A stretch of DNA of 64,000 nucleotides from Mesorhizobium sp. NZP2077 (GCF_013170805.1 NZ_CP051293.1:5834001-5898000), one strand, 5' to 3'; positions 26,193 through 36,700 are shown, counted from the stretch's first letter. Made by a program: numbers and translations. Notes: generated by a model not told the origin, from the letters alone.

Positions 26193-28067
26193 ATGGATCG
26201 GGTTTTCGTCGAATATTACGAGGAGGAACTGACCCATATCCGCGGCCTTGCGGCGGAGTTCGCCGACATGCATCCGGCGGTGGCGCGCAACCTCTCGCTC
26301 GATACGGTGCCCTGCCCGGATCCCTATGTGGAGCGGCTGCTGGACGGCGTCGCCTTTCTCGCCGCGCGCACCCGGCTGAAAGTCGACGCGGAGCGCTCGC
26401 GATTTTCGCGCAGCGTGCTTGACGTCCTTTATCCCGATCTGGTCACGCCGGCGCCCGCGACGGCGATGGCCGTGCTGAAACCCGGCCAGCAGGTGCAGAC
26501 GATGCCCACCGGCCACGTCGTCAAGCGCAACACGCGGCTGGTCTCCAGCCTGCAACCCGGCCTGTCGACGCGCTGCACTTTCTCCACTGCGCAGGACATG
26601 ACGCTCTGGCCGATAGCGATCACGTCGGTCAGCTATTTTCAGGATCGCAGTGCGCTGGCGGCGGCCGGCATCGGACCGATAGGCGGTATCGGCGGCGAGG
26701 CGGCGCTGCGTCTGGCGCTGACGCCGACCGGAAAAGGCAAACTCGACGAATTGGCGCTCGACCGGCTTGACCTCTATTTTGCCGGACGCACCAAGGCGCC
26801 GCTGCTGTTCGACGCGATCTTCGGCGCCTGCGTGGCCATTGGCGCTCGACCGGAAGGCAAGACCAACCGGCTGTCGCCCTTGCCAGCACCTGAAATGGTC
26901 GGCATCAGTGACGACGAGGCCCTGATGCCGCGCACCCGCCCGACATTCGAAGGCTACCGGCTGCTGCGCGAATATTTCGTCATGCCCGAGCGCTTTCACT
27001 ATGTGCGGGTTCTGGGACTGCAGCCGGTGGTGCGCAAATGCGAGGCCGGACTGGAGATCATCTTCCTGTTCCGCCGTCCGGCGCCCGAACTCGCCGACCT
27101 GACGCCGGCGGATTTCGAACTTTTCGCGACGCCGATCATCAATCTGTTCGAGCGTGAGTGCAACGTCGTCGAACTCGATCCGCGCAAGACACGGCAGGTG
27201 CTGCATGCCGACCGCACGCGGGCGCGCGACTTCGAGATCTATCGTGTGCTCCGCGTCGAGGATGCCGACAGTGAAGGCAGCGACGCCGAGATACCGGAGC
27301 TGTTCAGCCTCGGCCAGAACCGCGGCAGTGGCTGGGTCTATTCGACGGAACGGCGGCCACGCCGGGCAACAGAGGATGAACGGCGCGAGGGCCTGACCCG
27401 CACCTCATACACCGGAGACGATGTGTTCCTGGCCGTATCCCGGCCGCTCGCAAGTCCCGCAAACCGGACGTTGAAGCGGCTCGACATCATGGCGCTTTGC
27501 ACCAACCGTGACCTGCCGATCCTCGATGACAATCCGACCTTGACGCTGGAGGCCGGCGACCCCGTCGAATCCGTGCGGCTGCTCGGTGCGTTGCGTCCGC
27601 CGCAGCCGGCCATCCCCGCGGCGCTGCCCACGGGGGCCGATGGCGAATCCCGGGCCGACGATCTCGCCTGGCGACTGGTGGCGCAGCTGGCGCTCAATTT
27701 CTTGAGCCTTGCCAAGGAGGGCCGCGGCGTCGATCCGCTGCATGCGCTGCTCGATCTTTATGCCGACCGCGGAGACCCTGGCCTTGCCCGCAATGTGCAT
27801 TCGATCGTGCGCATCGACTCACGGTCGGTGATCGAACGGCTGCAGATTGATGGGCCGATGTGCTTCGGGCGCGGCACGGAAGTGACGTTGCATGTCGATC
27901 AGTCGGTGCTGGCCGGGCAAAGCAGCTTGCTGCTTTCGGCCTTGCTGGCGCGGCTGTTTGCCCGTCATGCCGGAATAAACGGCTTCGTGCGAACCCGCAC
28001 GCGGCTGCTGCAGAAGCAGGAGGATGTGCCATGGCCGATGACGCCCGGCAATCGCTACCTGATCTAG
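26193..28067 (+). CDS. tssF: Type VI secretion baseplate subunit TssF
   Basis: A 624-residue TssF (VasA/ImpG), the large wedge component of the baseplate. The start MDRVFVEYYEEELTHIRGLAAEFA and the segment DPYVERLLDGVAFLAARTRLK are diagnostic. Later segments include LFERECNVVELDP and FGRGTEVTLHVDQ. The gene begins just after tssE and overlaps tssG by 37 bases. Its stop codon lies inside an 18-base tandem repeat that forms part of the tssG reading frame. Confidence 0.96.
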   Translation: MDRVFVEYYEEELTHIRGLAAEFADMHPAVARNLSLDTVPCPDPYVERLLDGVAFLAARTRLKVDAERSRFSRSVLDVLYPDLVTPAPATAMAVLKPGQQVQTMPTGHVVKRNTRLVSSLQPGLSTRCTFSTAQDMTLWPIAITSVSYFQDRSALAAAGIGPIGGIGGEAALRLALTPTGKGKLDELALDRLDLYFAGRTKAPLLFDAIFGACVAIGARPEGKTNRLSPLPAPEMVGISDDEALMPRTRPTFEGYRLLREYFVMPERFHYVRVLGLQPVVRKCEAGLEIIFLFRRPAPELADLTPADFELFATPIINLFERECNVVELDPRKTRQVLHADRTRARDFEIYRVLRVEDADSEGSDAEIPELFSLGQNRGSGWVYSTERRPRRATEDERREGLTRTSYTGDDVFLAVSRPLASPANRTLKRLDIMALCTNRDLPILDDNPTLTLEAGDPVESVRLLGALRPPQPAIPAALPTGADGESRADDLAWRLVAQLALNFLSLAKEGRGVDPLHALLDLYADRGDPGLARNVHSIVRIDSRSVIERLQIDGPMCFGRGTEVTLHVDQSVLAGQSSLLLSALLARLFARHAGINGFVRTRTRLLQKQEDVPWPMTPGNRYLI

Positions 28068-29134
28068 ACAAAACACCTGATCTGGACAAGACACCTGATC
28101 TAGGCAAGACGGGCCCGAACCGGGCCGAAGGTCTGTCCGAAGCGTTCGACTTTTTCGAGTTGCTGCGCCGTCTCGAACAGCGAAGCGGCCTGTTCGGCCA
28201 TTCCGGACGCCCCGACCGCGAGCCGGCACGGCTCGGCCAGCATGTGCGGCTCGCCTTTTCCGCTCGCGACCTGGTGCAGTTCCGCGAGGCCAGCGACAAG
28301 GCGCCGGCCCGGGTCACGGTTGCAAATCTCGGGCTGCTGGGGCCTGAAGGCCCGATGCCGCTGCATCTGACGCGCTGGGTGCTCGACCGCCTGTCGCAGC
28401 GTTGGTTCGGAGGCGCCGACGCACAGCAGACCAGCGACACGACATTCGTGGACTTCGTCAACATCCTTCAGCACCGCATGATCGCCCTCTACTACCGGGC
28501 CTGGGCGGACGCGCATCCGGCGGTCCAGGTCGAGCGCGCGGTCGGCGGCCGCGTCCGCGCCATGCTTGAAGCAATGGCGGGGATCGGGCTTCCCGGCACC
28601 AAAAATCCTGATCTCGATACCGTCAAGCTTCGCCAGGCCGCGTCGCTAGCCAGCCAGGTCGACGGCCCGGAGCGGCTGACGCTGTTCCTGGCGGAAGCGT
28701 TCAGAGTGCGGGTCCAGATCAAGGAGTTCATCGCCGCCTGGATAACCATACCGACCGGGCTGCAGACCCGCCTCGCCAAAGCCTACGCAGGGCTCGGCCG
28801 GGGGGCGACGATCGGCCCGCGCGTTTTCAACCGCCAAAGCAGGATCGAGCTGCGCGTCGGCCCTCTCGATCTTGAGCAGTTCAAGGCGTTCCTGCCGGAA
28901 GGCTCGCGCCTCAAACTGTTCAAGCAGGCCGTTCGCGACATGGTCGGGGAGACGCTCGACGTCGACCTGCGCATCGTGCTGGCGCGTGAAGCGGTGCCGC
29001 CACCGCGCATCGGAACGGTCCAGCTTGGCCGGACCGCCTGGCTTGCGCGGCCCGCCGAAAGGGGCGATGCTGACGATTTGCGGCTGCGGACAATTGTCGG
29101 ATGGCGGCCGGAAATGGCGGGGGTCACGGCATGA
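28031..29134 (+). CDS. tssG: Type VI secretion baseplate subunit TssG
   Basis: A 367-residue TssG (VasB/ImpH). FDFFELLRRLEQRSG at about residue 38, GPMPLHLTRWVLDRL and RVFNRQSRIELRVGPLD identify the family. ATG 28031 is preceded by AGGAGG inside tssF; a longer frame exists but lacks homology. Residues 11-28 are an imperfect triple repeat, DLDKTP, DLDKTP, DLGKT, encoded by an 18-base tandem repeat. The stop overlaps the next ATG as ATGA. Confidence 0.95.
   Translation: MADDARQSLPDLDKTPDLDKTPDLGKTGPNRAEGLSEAFDFFELLRRLEQRSGLFGHSGRPDREPARLGQHVRLAFSARDLVQFREASDKAPARVTVANLGLLGPEGPMPLHLTRWVLDRLSQRWFGGADAQQTSDTTFVDFVNILQHRMIALYYRAWADAHPAVQVERAVGGRVRAMLEAMAGIGLPGTKNPDLDTVKLRQAASLASQVDGPERLTLFLAEAFRVRVQIKEFIAAWITIPTGLQTRLAKAYAGLGRGATIGPRVFNRQSRIELRVGPLDLEQFKAFLPEGSRLKLFKQAVRDMVGETLDVDLRIVLAREAVPPPRIGTVQLGRTAWLARPAERGDADDLRLRTIVGWRPEMAGVTA
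28061..28114 (+). repeat. 18-base tandem repeat at the tssF/tssG junction
   Basis: Three adjacent 18-base units start at 28061, 28079 and 28097 with the pattern gatctRgRcaaRacacct; the third diverges at its end. In the tssG frame they encode DLDKTP repeats. In the tssF frame the first unit supplies the stop codon TAG (28065-28067). Copy-number change by slippage would alter the TssG N-terminus by six residues per unit without changing tssF. Confidence 0.8.
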
Positions 29135-30603
29135 GCCTGCTGCTGACGCTGGAGCAAGGGCCACGCACCCAGGCGGTACGGCAGACCCGGCTGGACGAAG
29201 GCGAGCTGGTGATCGGCCGCAGCGCCGACGCCGGATGGCAGATCAACGATCCCGACATGTTCGTTTCCCGCGCCCATTGCAAGATCACGGGCGGGCGAGA
29301 CGGCTATTTCGTCACCGACACGTCGAGCAGCGGGCTGTACATAAACGACTCCGACAGTCCGCTTGGTGCCGGCCAGTCGACGCGCCTTCAGAGCGGCATG
29401 CGGCTGAGACTTGGCGACTATGTCGTCTATGTCGACCTGCAGGCGCCAACCGCCCAGGCACCTGCCGCCAGCCAGCCGGTTGCGGAACGCTTGCCGCCGG
29501 CATCGCGGGTGCCGCTGAGCATCGGCCGTGACGACTTCTTTTCCGCCAAGGTCGAGGAAGAGCCGCGGCGGCCACGCCCGGCCGATTTGCCCAACCCGTT
29601 CGAGCAGCCGGTTGCGGCCGCGTTCGAGCGTGCCGCCTCAAGCCAGCGCAGCTCGCCTGCTTTCGATGACCCGTTCAGCCTCGATCCGGTTTCGACGCCT
29701 GGGTCGATGGGCGTTGGCCCTCGTCCCGAAACTGGCAAAACACCAAGCTTCGCGGATCCGTTCAGCCTCGACCCGGTGCCTTCTGTTAACCACCCAACCG
29801 AACCCGCCGCCGGAAAGCCGTCCGAATTCAAGGATGACTTTGGTTTTGGACCAGCGGCCGTTTCCAGTTCGGCAAACGGCGTCGACTCGAACGGGCGGCG
29901 CGAGCGCATCGCCCCACGACCGCAATCCGCCAATCCTTGGGATCTGCCTGTGCAGGCGGCGGATGCCCCGCCTCCAGCGCGCACTGGTGCTGCCGCCAAA
30001 CCCGCCCGCCTGCCGGCAGCGGCGCAGCTGGGCGACATGGCGCTTCGCTCTGCATTCCTGCGCGGCATGGGCGTCGAGGAAGCCGATTTCCCCGGGCGTG
30101 ACAGCATCGCCGAAATGGAGAAGTTCGGCCGCGAATACCGGCTGATGATGGAGGGCCTGATGCAGCTTCTGCGCAAGCGGGCCGAGGAAAAGGGCAACGC
30201 CCGCGTCGCCCAGACCATGGTCGGGGCTTCCGAAGTCAATCCGCTCAAGTTCCTGCCGACGGTCGACGACGCCATCGTCACGCTTATCGCCGAGCGCAGC
30301 CCCGGATTTCTGGCCGGCGAAGCGGCTATCGCCGACGCGATCCGCGATCTCGCGCAGCATCACGTGCGCGCCTGGCGCGGCGTGCAGGCCGCTTTGCGAC
30401 GCATGGTCGACCGTTTTGACCCGGCTGTGATCGAGGAAGAGCTGAAATCGAATTCGGCGATCGGCACCCTGTTTTCGGGCGGGCGCGGCGCCAAGCTGTG
30501 GGAGCTCTACCAGAAACGCCATCGTGAAATCGCCGAGAGTGCCGAGAAAAGCTTTCTCGGCGAAATCGGCGCCGATTTTCGGGACGCATACGAGGAGGAG
30601 TGA
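29131..30603 (+). CDS. tagH: FHA-domain type VI accessory protein (TagH/ImpI/Fha), copy 1
   Basis: A 490-residue protein with an N-terminal FHA phosphothreonine-binding domain (about 20-100; VIGRSADAGW, SRAHCKI, SSSGLYIND). A Pro-rich linker follows (about 110-300), with two copies of DPFSLDPV. The C-terminal VasC-type domain (about 310-490) contains NPLKFLPTVDDAIVTL. In Pseudomonas, Fha1 is phosphorylated by PpkA and triggers assembly; PpkA and PppA are encoded further along here. The start at 29131 overlaps the tssG stop. A second shorter FHA protein is encoded at 45888. Confidence 0.9.
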   Translation: MSLLLTLEQGPRTQAVRQTRLDEGELVIGRSADAGWQINDPDMFVSRAHCKITGGRDGYFVTDTSSSGLYINDSDSPLGAGQSTRLQSGMRLRLGDYVVYVDLQAPTAQAPAASQPVAERLPPASRVPLSIGRDDFFSAKVEEEPRRPRPADLPNPFEQPVAAAFERAASSQRSSPAFDDPFSLDPVSTPGSMGVGPRPETGKTPSFADPFSLDPVPSVNHPTEPAAGKPSEFKDDFGFGPAAVSSSANGVDSNGRRERIAPRPQSANPWDLPVQAADAPPPARTGAAAKPARLPAAAQLGDMALRSAFLRGMGVEEADFPGRDSIAEMEKFGREYRLMMEGLMQLLRKRAEEKGNARVAQTMVGASEVNPLKFLPTVDDAIVTLIAERSPGFLAGEAAIADAIRDLAQHHVRAWRGVQAALRRMVDRFDPAVIEEELKSNSAIGTLFSGGRGAKLWELYQKRHREIAESAEKSFLGEIGADFRDAYEEE

Positions 30604-30606
30604 GAC

Positions 30607-31059
30607 ATGATCGACCGACGCGAATTTATCGTTACCCTGGGCGCGACCGGACTGCTTACGGCTTGCCAGAGCGGTCCGCCGAAACCTTCGGTAATCACCG
30701 TCAACGTGACCGGCGGGGCAGGCATGAACCCGGGACCTGGCGGTGGCGACCGGCCGGTGACGGTTCTCGTCATGCGGCTGCGTAGCACCGGCAAATTCAA
30801 TTCCGCCGACTACTTTGCCCTGCAGGGCGATGCCGGCTCGGCGCTGGCAGGCGATCTCATCGGATCCGACCAGATCGCCGTCGGGCCGGGTAAATCCGCG
30901 TCCAAGACCATCACCGTCGAACCGGACGCGACGGCGCTGGGCTTCGTCGCGCTGATCCGCGATCCGACCGGCAGGAACTGGCGCACGACCAAGTCCGTGT
31001 CGTCGGGATCGAAATTCACGATCAATGTCTCGCTTGGCAGCGGCGGCATTTCCGCCTGA
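30607..31059 (+). CDS. tssJ: Type VI secretion outer-membrane lipoprotein TssJ
   Basis: A 150-residue lipoprotein that anchors TssM to the outer membrane. The signal region MIDRREFIVTLGATGLLTAC ends in a lipobox with Cys20. The N-terminus, DRREFIV, also resembles a twin-arginine motif, which is unusual for TssJ. The mature part has the expected beta-sandwich strands (VTVLVMRLRSTGKFNSADYF, FTINVSLGS). It begins three bases after the FHA gene. Confidence 0.92.
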   Translation: MIDRREFIVTLGATGLLTACQSGPPKPSVITVNVTGGAGMNPGPGGGDRPVTVLVMRLRSTGKFNSADYFALQGDAGSALAGDLIGSDQIAVGPGKSASKTITVEPDATALGFVALIRDPTGRNWRTTKSVSSGSKFTINVSLGSGGISA

Positions 31060-31098
31060 CGGCCAGGGCAAGGGGAGCTCGATGCAGAGAGTAGTGGC

Positions 31099-32433
31099 AT
31101 GAGCGATGCAAACAGGGTGCTGTGGTCCGAGGGCCTTTTCCTGCGGACCCAGCATTTCCAGCAGCAGGATCGCTTTTTCGAGGCGACGGTACGCGGCGCG
31201 TTGCAGGCCGGGCAGCTGCATACGTTCGGCTTCCAACAGCTGACGCTGGACCAGGCGTTGCTCGACGCCGGCCAGGTCGCCATCCTGTCGGCACGGGGCA
31301 TCTTCCCGGACGGGACACCTTTTGCCATTCCGGAGATGATGGATGCGCCACGACCGCTGCCGGTCACCTCCGATACAGCTGCCGGACCGGTGCTGGTCGC
31401 CTTGCCGCTTGAGCCGCCCGGTGGTGTCGGCTTCGATCCCGCACACGCCACCGCCTCGGGTGCTCGCTATCATGGGCGGATCGTTTCGGTGCGCGACGCC
31501 GTCCAGGGCGGTTCAGACCCTGAAGAAATCGAAATCGCCCGTCCGCAGGCGCTGCTGCTGGCACCCGGCAAGTCGGTCGGTGGCTACACGGCCTTGCCGA
31601 TCGCCGATCTCAAGGGGGTTCGAGCCGATGGCGGCGTCTCGCTGGACGAGACTTTCCTGCCGCCGACGCTGGTGACCGGCGCCGTGGCCTGGTATCGGCA
31701 ATTGCTGCTGGAAGTCGTCACCGGCCTCGACCAGATCGCGGAGGCGCATGGCAAGATGGTCATGGGCGGGCCGGGGCGCAGCGTCGAAGACCTGCTGATG
31801 CTCAACCTCGCCAATGCGGCGCGGCCGCGATTGGCGCACATGCTGGCGCAGGATGTCTTCCATCCGGCCGAGCTTTACCTGGAGCTTGCCGGGCTCGCCG
31901 GTTCGATGGCGACCTACGGATCGAGCGCGCGTCGGCTGGGCGAATTGCCGGCTTACGATCACATGGCACCGGGGCCCGCCTATATGGCGCTGGCGGATGC
32001 GCTGCGCTCGCTCATCCTCAGCCTGCGCTACATCGAGCCGAAATCGCGGGCGCTGCCGGTCATGCGGCACTCGACCAATGTCTGGAAAATCCGCATCGAC
32101 AACCCGAAGCTGCTGGTGGCCAGCCGGATCGTCATCCGGGTCGGTTCGGAGCTGTCGGAGGACGCGCTGCGCAAGATATTCGTCAATCAGGCGACAGTCG
32201 GCTCAGCAGACCAGTTCGAAGGGCTGTGGAAATCGCGTTTGCCCGGCATCCCGCTGAAACCGCTTCATTCCCAACCGCGCGAGATTCCCTACGATGGCGA
32301 TCGGCTGTGCCTCGAGTTGGACCAGAAAAGCGAGCACTGGGCGTCGCTGCTCGATGCTCCCGGCTTCGTCATCGGCGTTTCGGGGGTGTTGCCAAGCGAG
32401 CCGCAGGTGGACTGCTACTCGGTGAACAGGTGA
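31099..32433 (+). CDS. tssK: Type VI secretion baseplate protein TssK
   Basis: A 444-residue TssK (VasE/ImpJ), the trimeric connector between the baseplate and the TssJLM membrane complex. The opening NRVLWSEGLFLRTQHFQQQDRF is the family hallmark. LPVMRHSTNVWKIRIDNPKL and the C-terminal region complete a normal-length protein. The gene is preceded by a 39-base gap after tssJ and ends one base before tssL. With two TssL and two TssM proteins encoded in this cluster, which pair it docks to is open. Confidence 0.95.
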   Translation: MSDANRVLWSEGLFLRTQHFQQQDRFFEATVRGALQAGQLHTFGFQQLTLDQALLDAGQVAILSARGIFPDGTPFAIPEMMDAPRPLPVTSDTAAGPVLVALPLEPPGGVGFDPAHATASGARYHGRIVSVRDAVQGGSDPEEIEIARPQALLLAPGKSVGGYTALPIADLKGVRADGGVSLDETFLPPTLVTGAVAWYRQLLLEVVTGLDQIAEAHGKMVMGGPGRSVEDLLMLNLANAARPRLAHMLAQDVFHPAELYLELAGLAGSMATYGSSARRLGELPAYDHMAPGPAYMALADALRSLILSLRYIEPKSRALPVMRHSTNVWKIRIDNPKLLVASRIVIRVGSELSEDALRKIFVNQATVGSADQFEGLWKSRLPGIPLKPLHSQPREIPYDGDRLCLELDQKSEHWASLLDAPGFVIGVSGVLPSEPQVDCYSVNR

Positions 32434-32434
32434 G

Positions 32435-33760
32435 ATGATGAGCCGCGATGATCCTTTCGGACTGTCGGAGGATCGCGAACGCACCCGCATACGGTTGACC
32501 GGTGCGCCGATGCCGCGGCCGATGGCGCCGCTGTTGCCGGGCGCGGCGGTAAAGCGGTCTCGCACCCACCCGAACGCGCTCGTCAACGCATTCGCACCCC
32601 TACTCGAATTCGCGCCCGAGCTTGAAAGCGCGCTGGCGCCGGAGAACCCGGAAGCGTTGCGCACCCGATTGCTCGAAGAATTGGTTCGGGCACGCGACAC
32701 GGCAATGGCGACGGGCTCCTCTATGGAGCGGGCCGATCAGGCAGCCTGGGTCGTGGCGGCGTTGCTCGACGATCTCGCTCTGAACACGCCCTGGGGCGGG
32801 GCCAGTGCCTGGCCGCGGCAGCCGCTTGTGGTCATGCTGCGCGGCGATGTCGATGCCGGCACGCAGTTCTTCACGCGTCTCGACGAACTGGAGCGCCATC
32901 CCAACCGCGACCGCGAATTGCTGGAGCTGCAATATGATTGCATGGCGCTCGGCTTCCGCGGCAAATATCGCGTGCCCGGGCGGTCAGGCGACCGCTCGCT
33001 CAACGCCGTTCGCGTGGCGGCGGCACGCTTCCTGCGCGATGCCGACGCCGAGGGCGCGCCGCTGTCGCCAAACTGGAAGGGCGTAATCGCCTCCGACGAG
33101 CCACAGCGCTTCATCGTGCCGATCTGGGTGATGGCGCTCGGCGCGGCGGTTGTCGCCACCGCCATCCATATCGGGCTGTCGATGGGGCTGAGCAGCCAGG
33201 CGGTCGAACTATCAGCCCTTGTGCGGGCGCTGCCGCCGCCCGAACGCGGTGACATCAGCCGGACGTCGCCCAAGGTCGATGCCCCGCCACCGGAAAAAGT
33301 GGATTTTGCGCTGTTGCCGGAATTCCAGGCCGGGGCGCCGGCCGATCTCAAATCCGCCCTCAGCGGCACCGAGAGCGTTTCGCTGGCCAAGCTGATCATC
33401 CAGGCTTCCAACCCGGAACTGTTCCAGTCGTCGCGGCCGCAACTGAGCGACGGCTTCGAACCCCTGATCGGTTCGATCGCCAAGGTGATCCTCGCCAATC
33501 AGGAGTTGATCGGGAACATCACGGTGATCGGTCATACGGACGGCGTTCCCCTGCAGAAGACCAACCCGCTGTCGACCAACCAGCGCCTGTCGGAGGCGCG
33601 CGCCCAGACGATCGCCGACATGCTGGTCCGGAACGGCGTGCCGCAGGAGCGCGTTCATTCCGAGGGCCGCGCGGCCACCGATCCGGTGGCCAGCGACAGC
33701 ACGCGCGAGGGGCGAGCCTTGAACCGCCGCGTCGAGGTGCTCCTCGAAAAGAGGCTGTGA
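32435..33760 (+). CDS. tssL: Type VI secretion membrane protein TssL with OmpA domain, copy 1
   Basis: A 441-residue DotU/TssL protein. The cytoplasmic DotU domain (about 40-215) contains NALVNAFAPLLEFAPELES and DRELLELQYDCMALGFRGKYR. A membrane segment lies at about 228-248 (IVPIWVMALGAAVVATAI), followed by a periplasmic OmpA-type peptidoglycan-binding domain (about 315-441; GHTDGVPL, LNRRVEVLLEKRL). It forms the inner-membrane complex with TssM. A second, longer TssL lies at 47235. Confidence 0.95.
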   Translation: MMSRDDPFGLSEDRERTRIRLTGAPMPRPMAPLLPGAAVKRSRTHPNALVNAFAPLLEFAPELESALAPENPEALRTRLLEELVRARDTAMATGSSMERADQAAWVVAALLDDLALNTPWGGASAWPRQPLVVMLRGDVDAGTQFFTRLDELERHPNRDRELLELQYDCMALGFRGKYRVPGRSGDRSLNAVRVAAARFLRDADAEGAPLSPNWKGVIASDEPQRFIVPIWVMALGAAVVATAIHIGLSMGLSSQAVELSALVRALPPPERGDISRTSPKVDAPPPEKVDFALLPEFQAGAPADLKSALSGTESVSLAKLIIQASNPELFQSSRPQLSDGFEPLIGSIAKVILANQELIGNITVIGHTDGVPLQKTNPLSTNQRLSEARAQTIADMLVRNGVPQERVHSEGRAATDPVASDSTREGRALNRRVEVLLEKRL

Positions 33761-33761
33761 G

Positions 33762-36700
33762 ATGTTCATCCTGCGCTTCCTCTGGGCGGTCCTGACATCG
33801 CGCTGGCTGTGGACGCTGATCGGCATCACGCTGCTTTCCCTGGTCATCTGGGTGTTCGGTCCGATCGTCAGGGTCGGTCCCTATTCGCCTTTCGATTCCG
33901 ACAATGTGCGCATTGCCATGATCGCGGGGCTGATCATCTTCTGGCTGATCTGGCTGATCGTCGCCCAGCGCCGGGCGATCCGCGCCAACCGCATGTTCGT
34001 CGCCGAGATCGCGGCACCCGTGGCGGAGAAGCCGCTCAGCCCCGGCGAAGAGAACGTCGCCGCCGTGGGTGCCAAATTCGCCGAGGTGATGGCCGAACTG
34101 AAGCGGCGCAAGCTCGGCGGGCGCAAGTTCCTGCGCGAGATGCCGTGGTACGTGATCGTCGGGCCGCCGGCCACCGGCAAGACCACCGCCTTGCGACAAT
34201 CCGGACTGAATTTTCCGATCGACCTCACGGACGATTTGCAAGGCGTCGGCGGCACCCGCAACTGCGACTGGTTCTTTTCCGAGAGCGCGGTTCTGATAGA
34301 CACCGCCGGCCGTTATGTCCAGCAGGAGAGCCAGCCCGACGTCGACGCGGCGGAATGGCTGGGCTTCCTCGACCTTTTGAAGAAGCATCGCGGCCGCCGC
34401 GCGCTCAACGGCGTGATCGTCGCGCTTTCGATCGACGTGCTTTCGGAGGGCGATGAAGCCATCAAGGCACATGGCCGCAAGATCCGTCGCCGACTGGCCG
34501 AGCTCAACGACCGGCTCGAAATCCGCCTTCCGGTCTATCTGATGCTGACGAAGGCCGATCTAATCAAGGGTTTCGAGGCTTTCTTCGGCGGCCTGTCGAC
34601 CGCCGCGCGCGAGCAGGTCTGGGGAACGACCTTTGCGCTGGATGCGCGTGTCGATGCCAAGACCATCGAACGCGAAATTTCGACGCTGGCGACGGAACTC
34701 GAGCGGCGGCTGGTGCCGCGCCTGGAGGACGAGGACAAGCTCGCCGCCCGCGCCGAGATCTTCAGATTTCCTGCCCAGCTGTCCAGCCTGTCCGAACCGA
34801 TCCAGGTGCTGGTCGAGGCGATGTTCGGCGAAAGCCGCTATGAAGAGGCCGCCTGGCTGCGTGGCCTCTATCTGACTTCGGCGACGCAGGAAGGCGCGCC
34901 CATCGACCGCCTGACCGCGGCGCTGTCGTCATCGTTCGGCCTGCCACCACGGCGGACCCTGCCCGCGCCAAGGGTCGAGAAACGCAGCTTCTTCCTGAAG
35001 AACCTACTCACCGAAGTCATCTTCAGGGAAGCCGGCCTCGGTACGTTCGACCCGCTGGCGCAACGCCGCCGCGCCTGGATCTGGCGCGGTGCGGCGGCAG
35101 CGTGTGCTGCGGCCGCCTTGCTGGCCGGCGGGCTGTTCACCTGGTCCTATTTCGACAACCGCAACGCGATTACGGCGCAGGCGAGCCAATTCGAAGCGCT
35201 GCAAACGCCGCTGACCGCAACTGCCGCAAACCCGGCATCGGTGCAGCAGCCCGCCATAGACGGCGCGCTCGAGGCGATGGACGCGGTCGCAAGCGCCCGG
35301 ACTGCACCGCCGGGCGCGCCCCAGGATCTGCTGGGGCCATCGGCCTCGGCCGAACTGGTGCGGGCACAGACCGACACCTACGACCACGCCCTGCGCAACG
35401 TGCTCGAGCCGCGCATGGTGGCGCTGCTCGAGGCGACCATGTGGCGGCAGATCCGCGATCCTGATATCATGCTCGGGGCGCTGAAGACCTATCGCATGAT
35501 GACAGGCCTGTCGCAGATGGACCCCGATTTCGCCCAGAACTGGTGGGTGAACAGCCTGCCGGAATTCGCAGCCGCGGCACCCTTTCCGACCGCCGACGCT
35601 GAAGAGCATCAGCTTGCCGCCATCCGCCGCATGGCGGTCGACGAAAGCTATGTCGCGCCCGACCAGGCGCTGGTTGCCGAAGCGCTGAAAACAGTGTGCA
35701 CGATCTCGTTGCCGGCGCGGGCCTACAAGCAGTTGCTGGCCGATCCGGAGGTGGCCGGGCTCAAGGAGTGGATCCCGGCCAATTTCGCCGGTCCCAATGG
35801 TGGCAAGGTGTTTGCGCGGCGGTCCGACAAGACGCTTCGCGTCGGCATTGCCGGAGCCTTCACCTATGCCGGCTTCCACGACGCCATTCTCGACCGCATC
35901 GACGATGTCGCCGCCCAGGCGGCGCTCGATCGCGCGGTTTTCGCCGGCGGCTGCTCGGAGAATTCCGAAACCTCGGTCTCGGCTCTGTCCGAGGATATTC
36001 TGAAGCTCTACTATGACGACTACATCGCGCAATGGGACAGCTTCCTGCGCGACATGCGGCTCGCGCCATTGACCGATCTCAATGTCGCCAGCGAAAATCT
36101 GAAGGATCTCTCGAGCGCCGATTCAGCCCTGAAGCGGCTGCTGACGGCGATAGTTCAGGAGACCGAACTGACGCGTTCCGACGACGCGCCCGCCGACGAC
36201 AAGGCGGCGGCCAAGGGCGCCTCGAAACTGCTCGGCAAGTTGGGCAAGCTCGGCAAGCTGGCGACGAGCGGTGCGAAGCTGCTGCCCCGCGCCGGCTCAG
36301 CCAGCGAGGTCGACCTGACCGGCAATCTGGTGGCCCAACATTTCAAACCGCTGAAGAGCACCATTGCCGAGGTCGACGGCCAGCCGCCTGCGCTTGATGC
36401 CGCCGTTGTCGCGCTGACCGCGCTGTCGAACGTCCTGCAGACCGTCACCGCCAACCCCAATCCGCAGGATGCCATCAAGAAGCAAGGCGGCCTTGCTGAG
36501 CTGACCGGCGCGGTTGCGAGGCAAGCACAGATCCTGCCCGACCCTATCAACGCCTGGCTTAGCGGCATTGCCGGTGACACAAGCAATCTGACGCAGAAGG
36601 CGGTCACATCGGAGCTCAACGCCATCTGGCGGGCGGATATACTGCCTTTCTGCCAGGCGGCGCTCAACGACCGCTATCCGTTCAGCGCCGACAGCGCGGT

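Noticed and set aside
28061..28114. Tandem repeat as a CRISPR-like array
   Set aside because: The units are directly adjacent with no spacers and are coding in tssG.
29638..31473. A 611-residue minus-strand open frame
   Set aside because: It overlaps the FHA, TssJ and TssK genes, which have clear family motifs.
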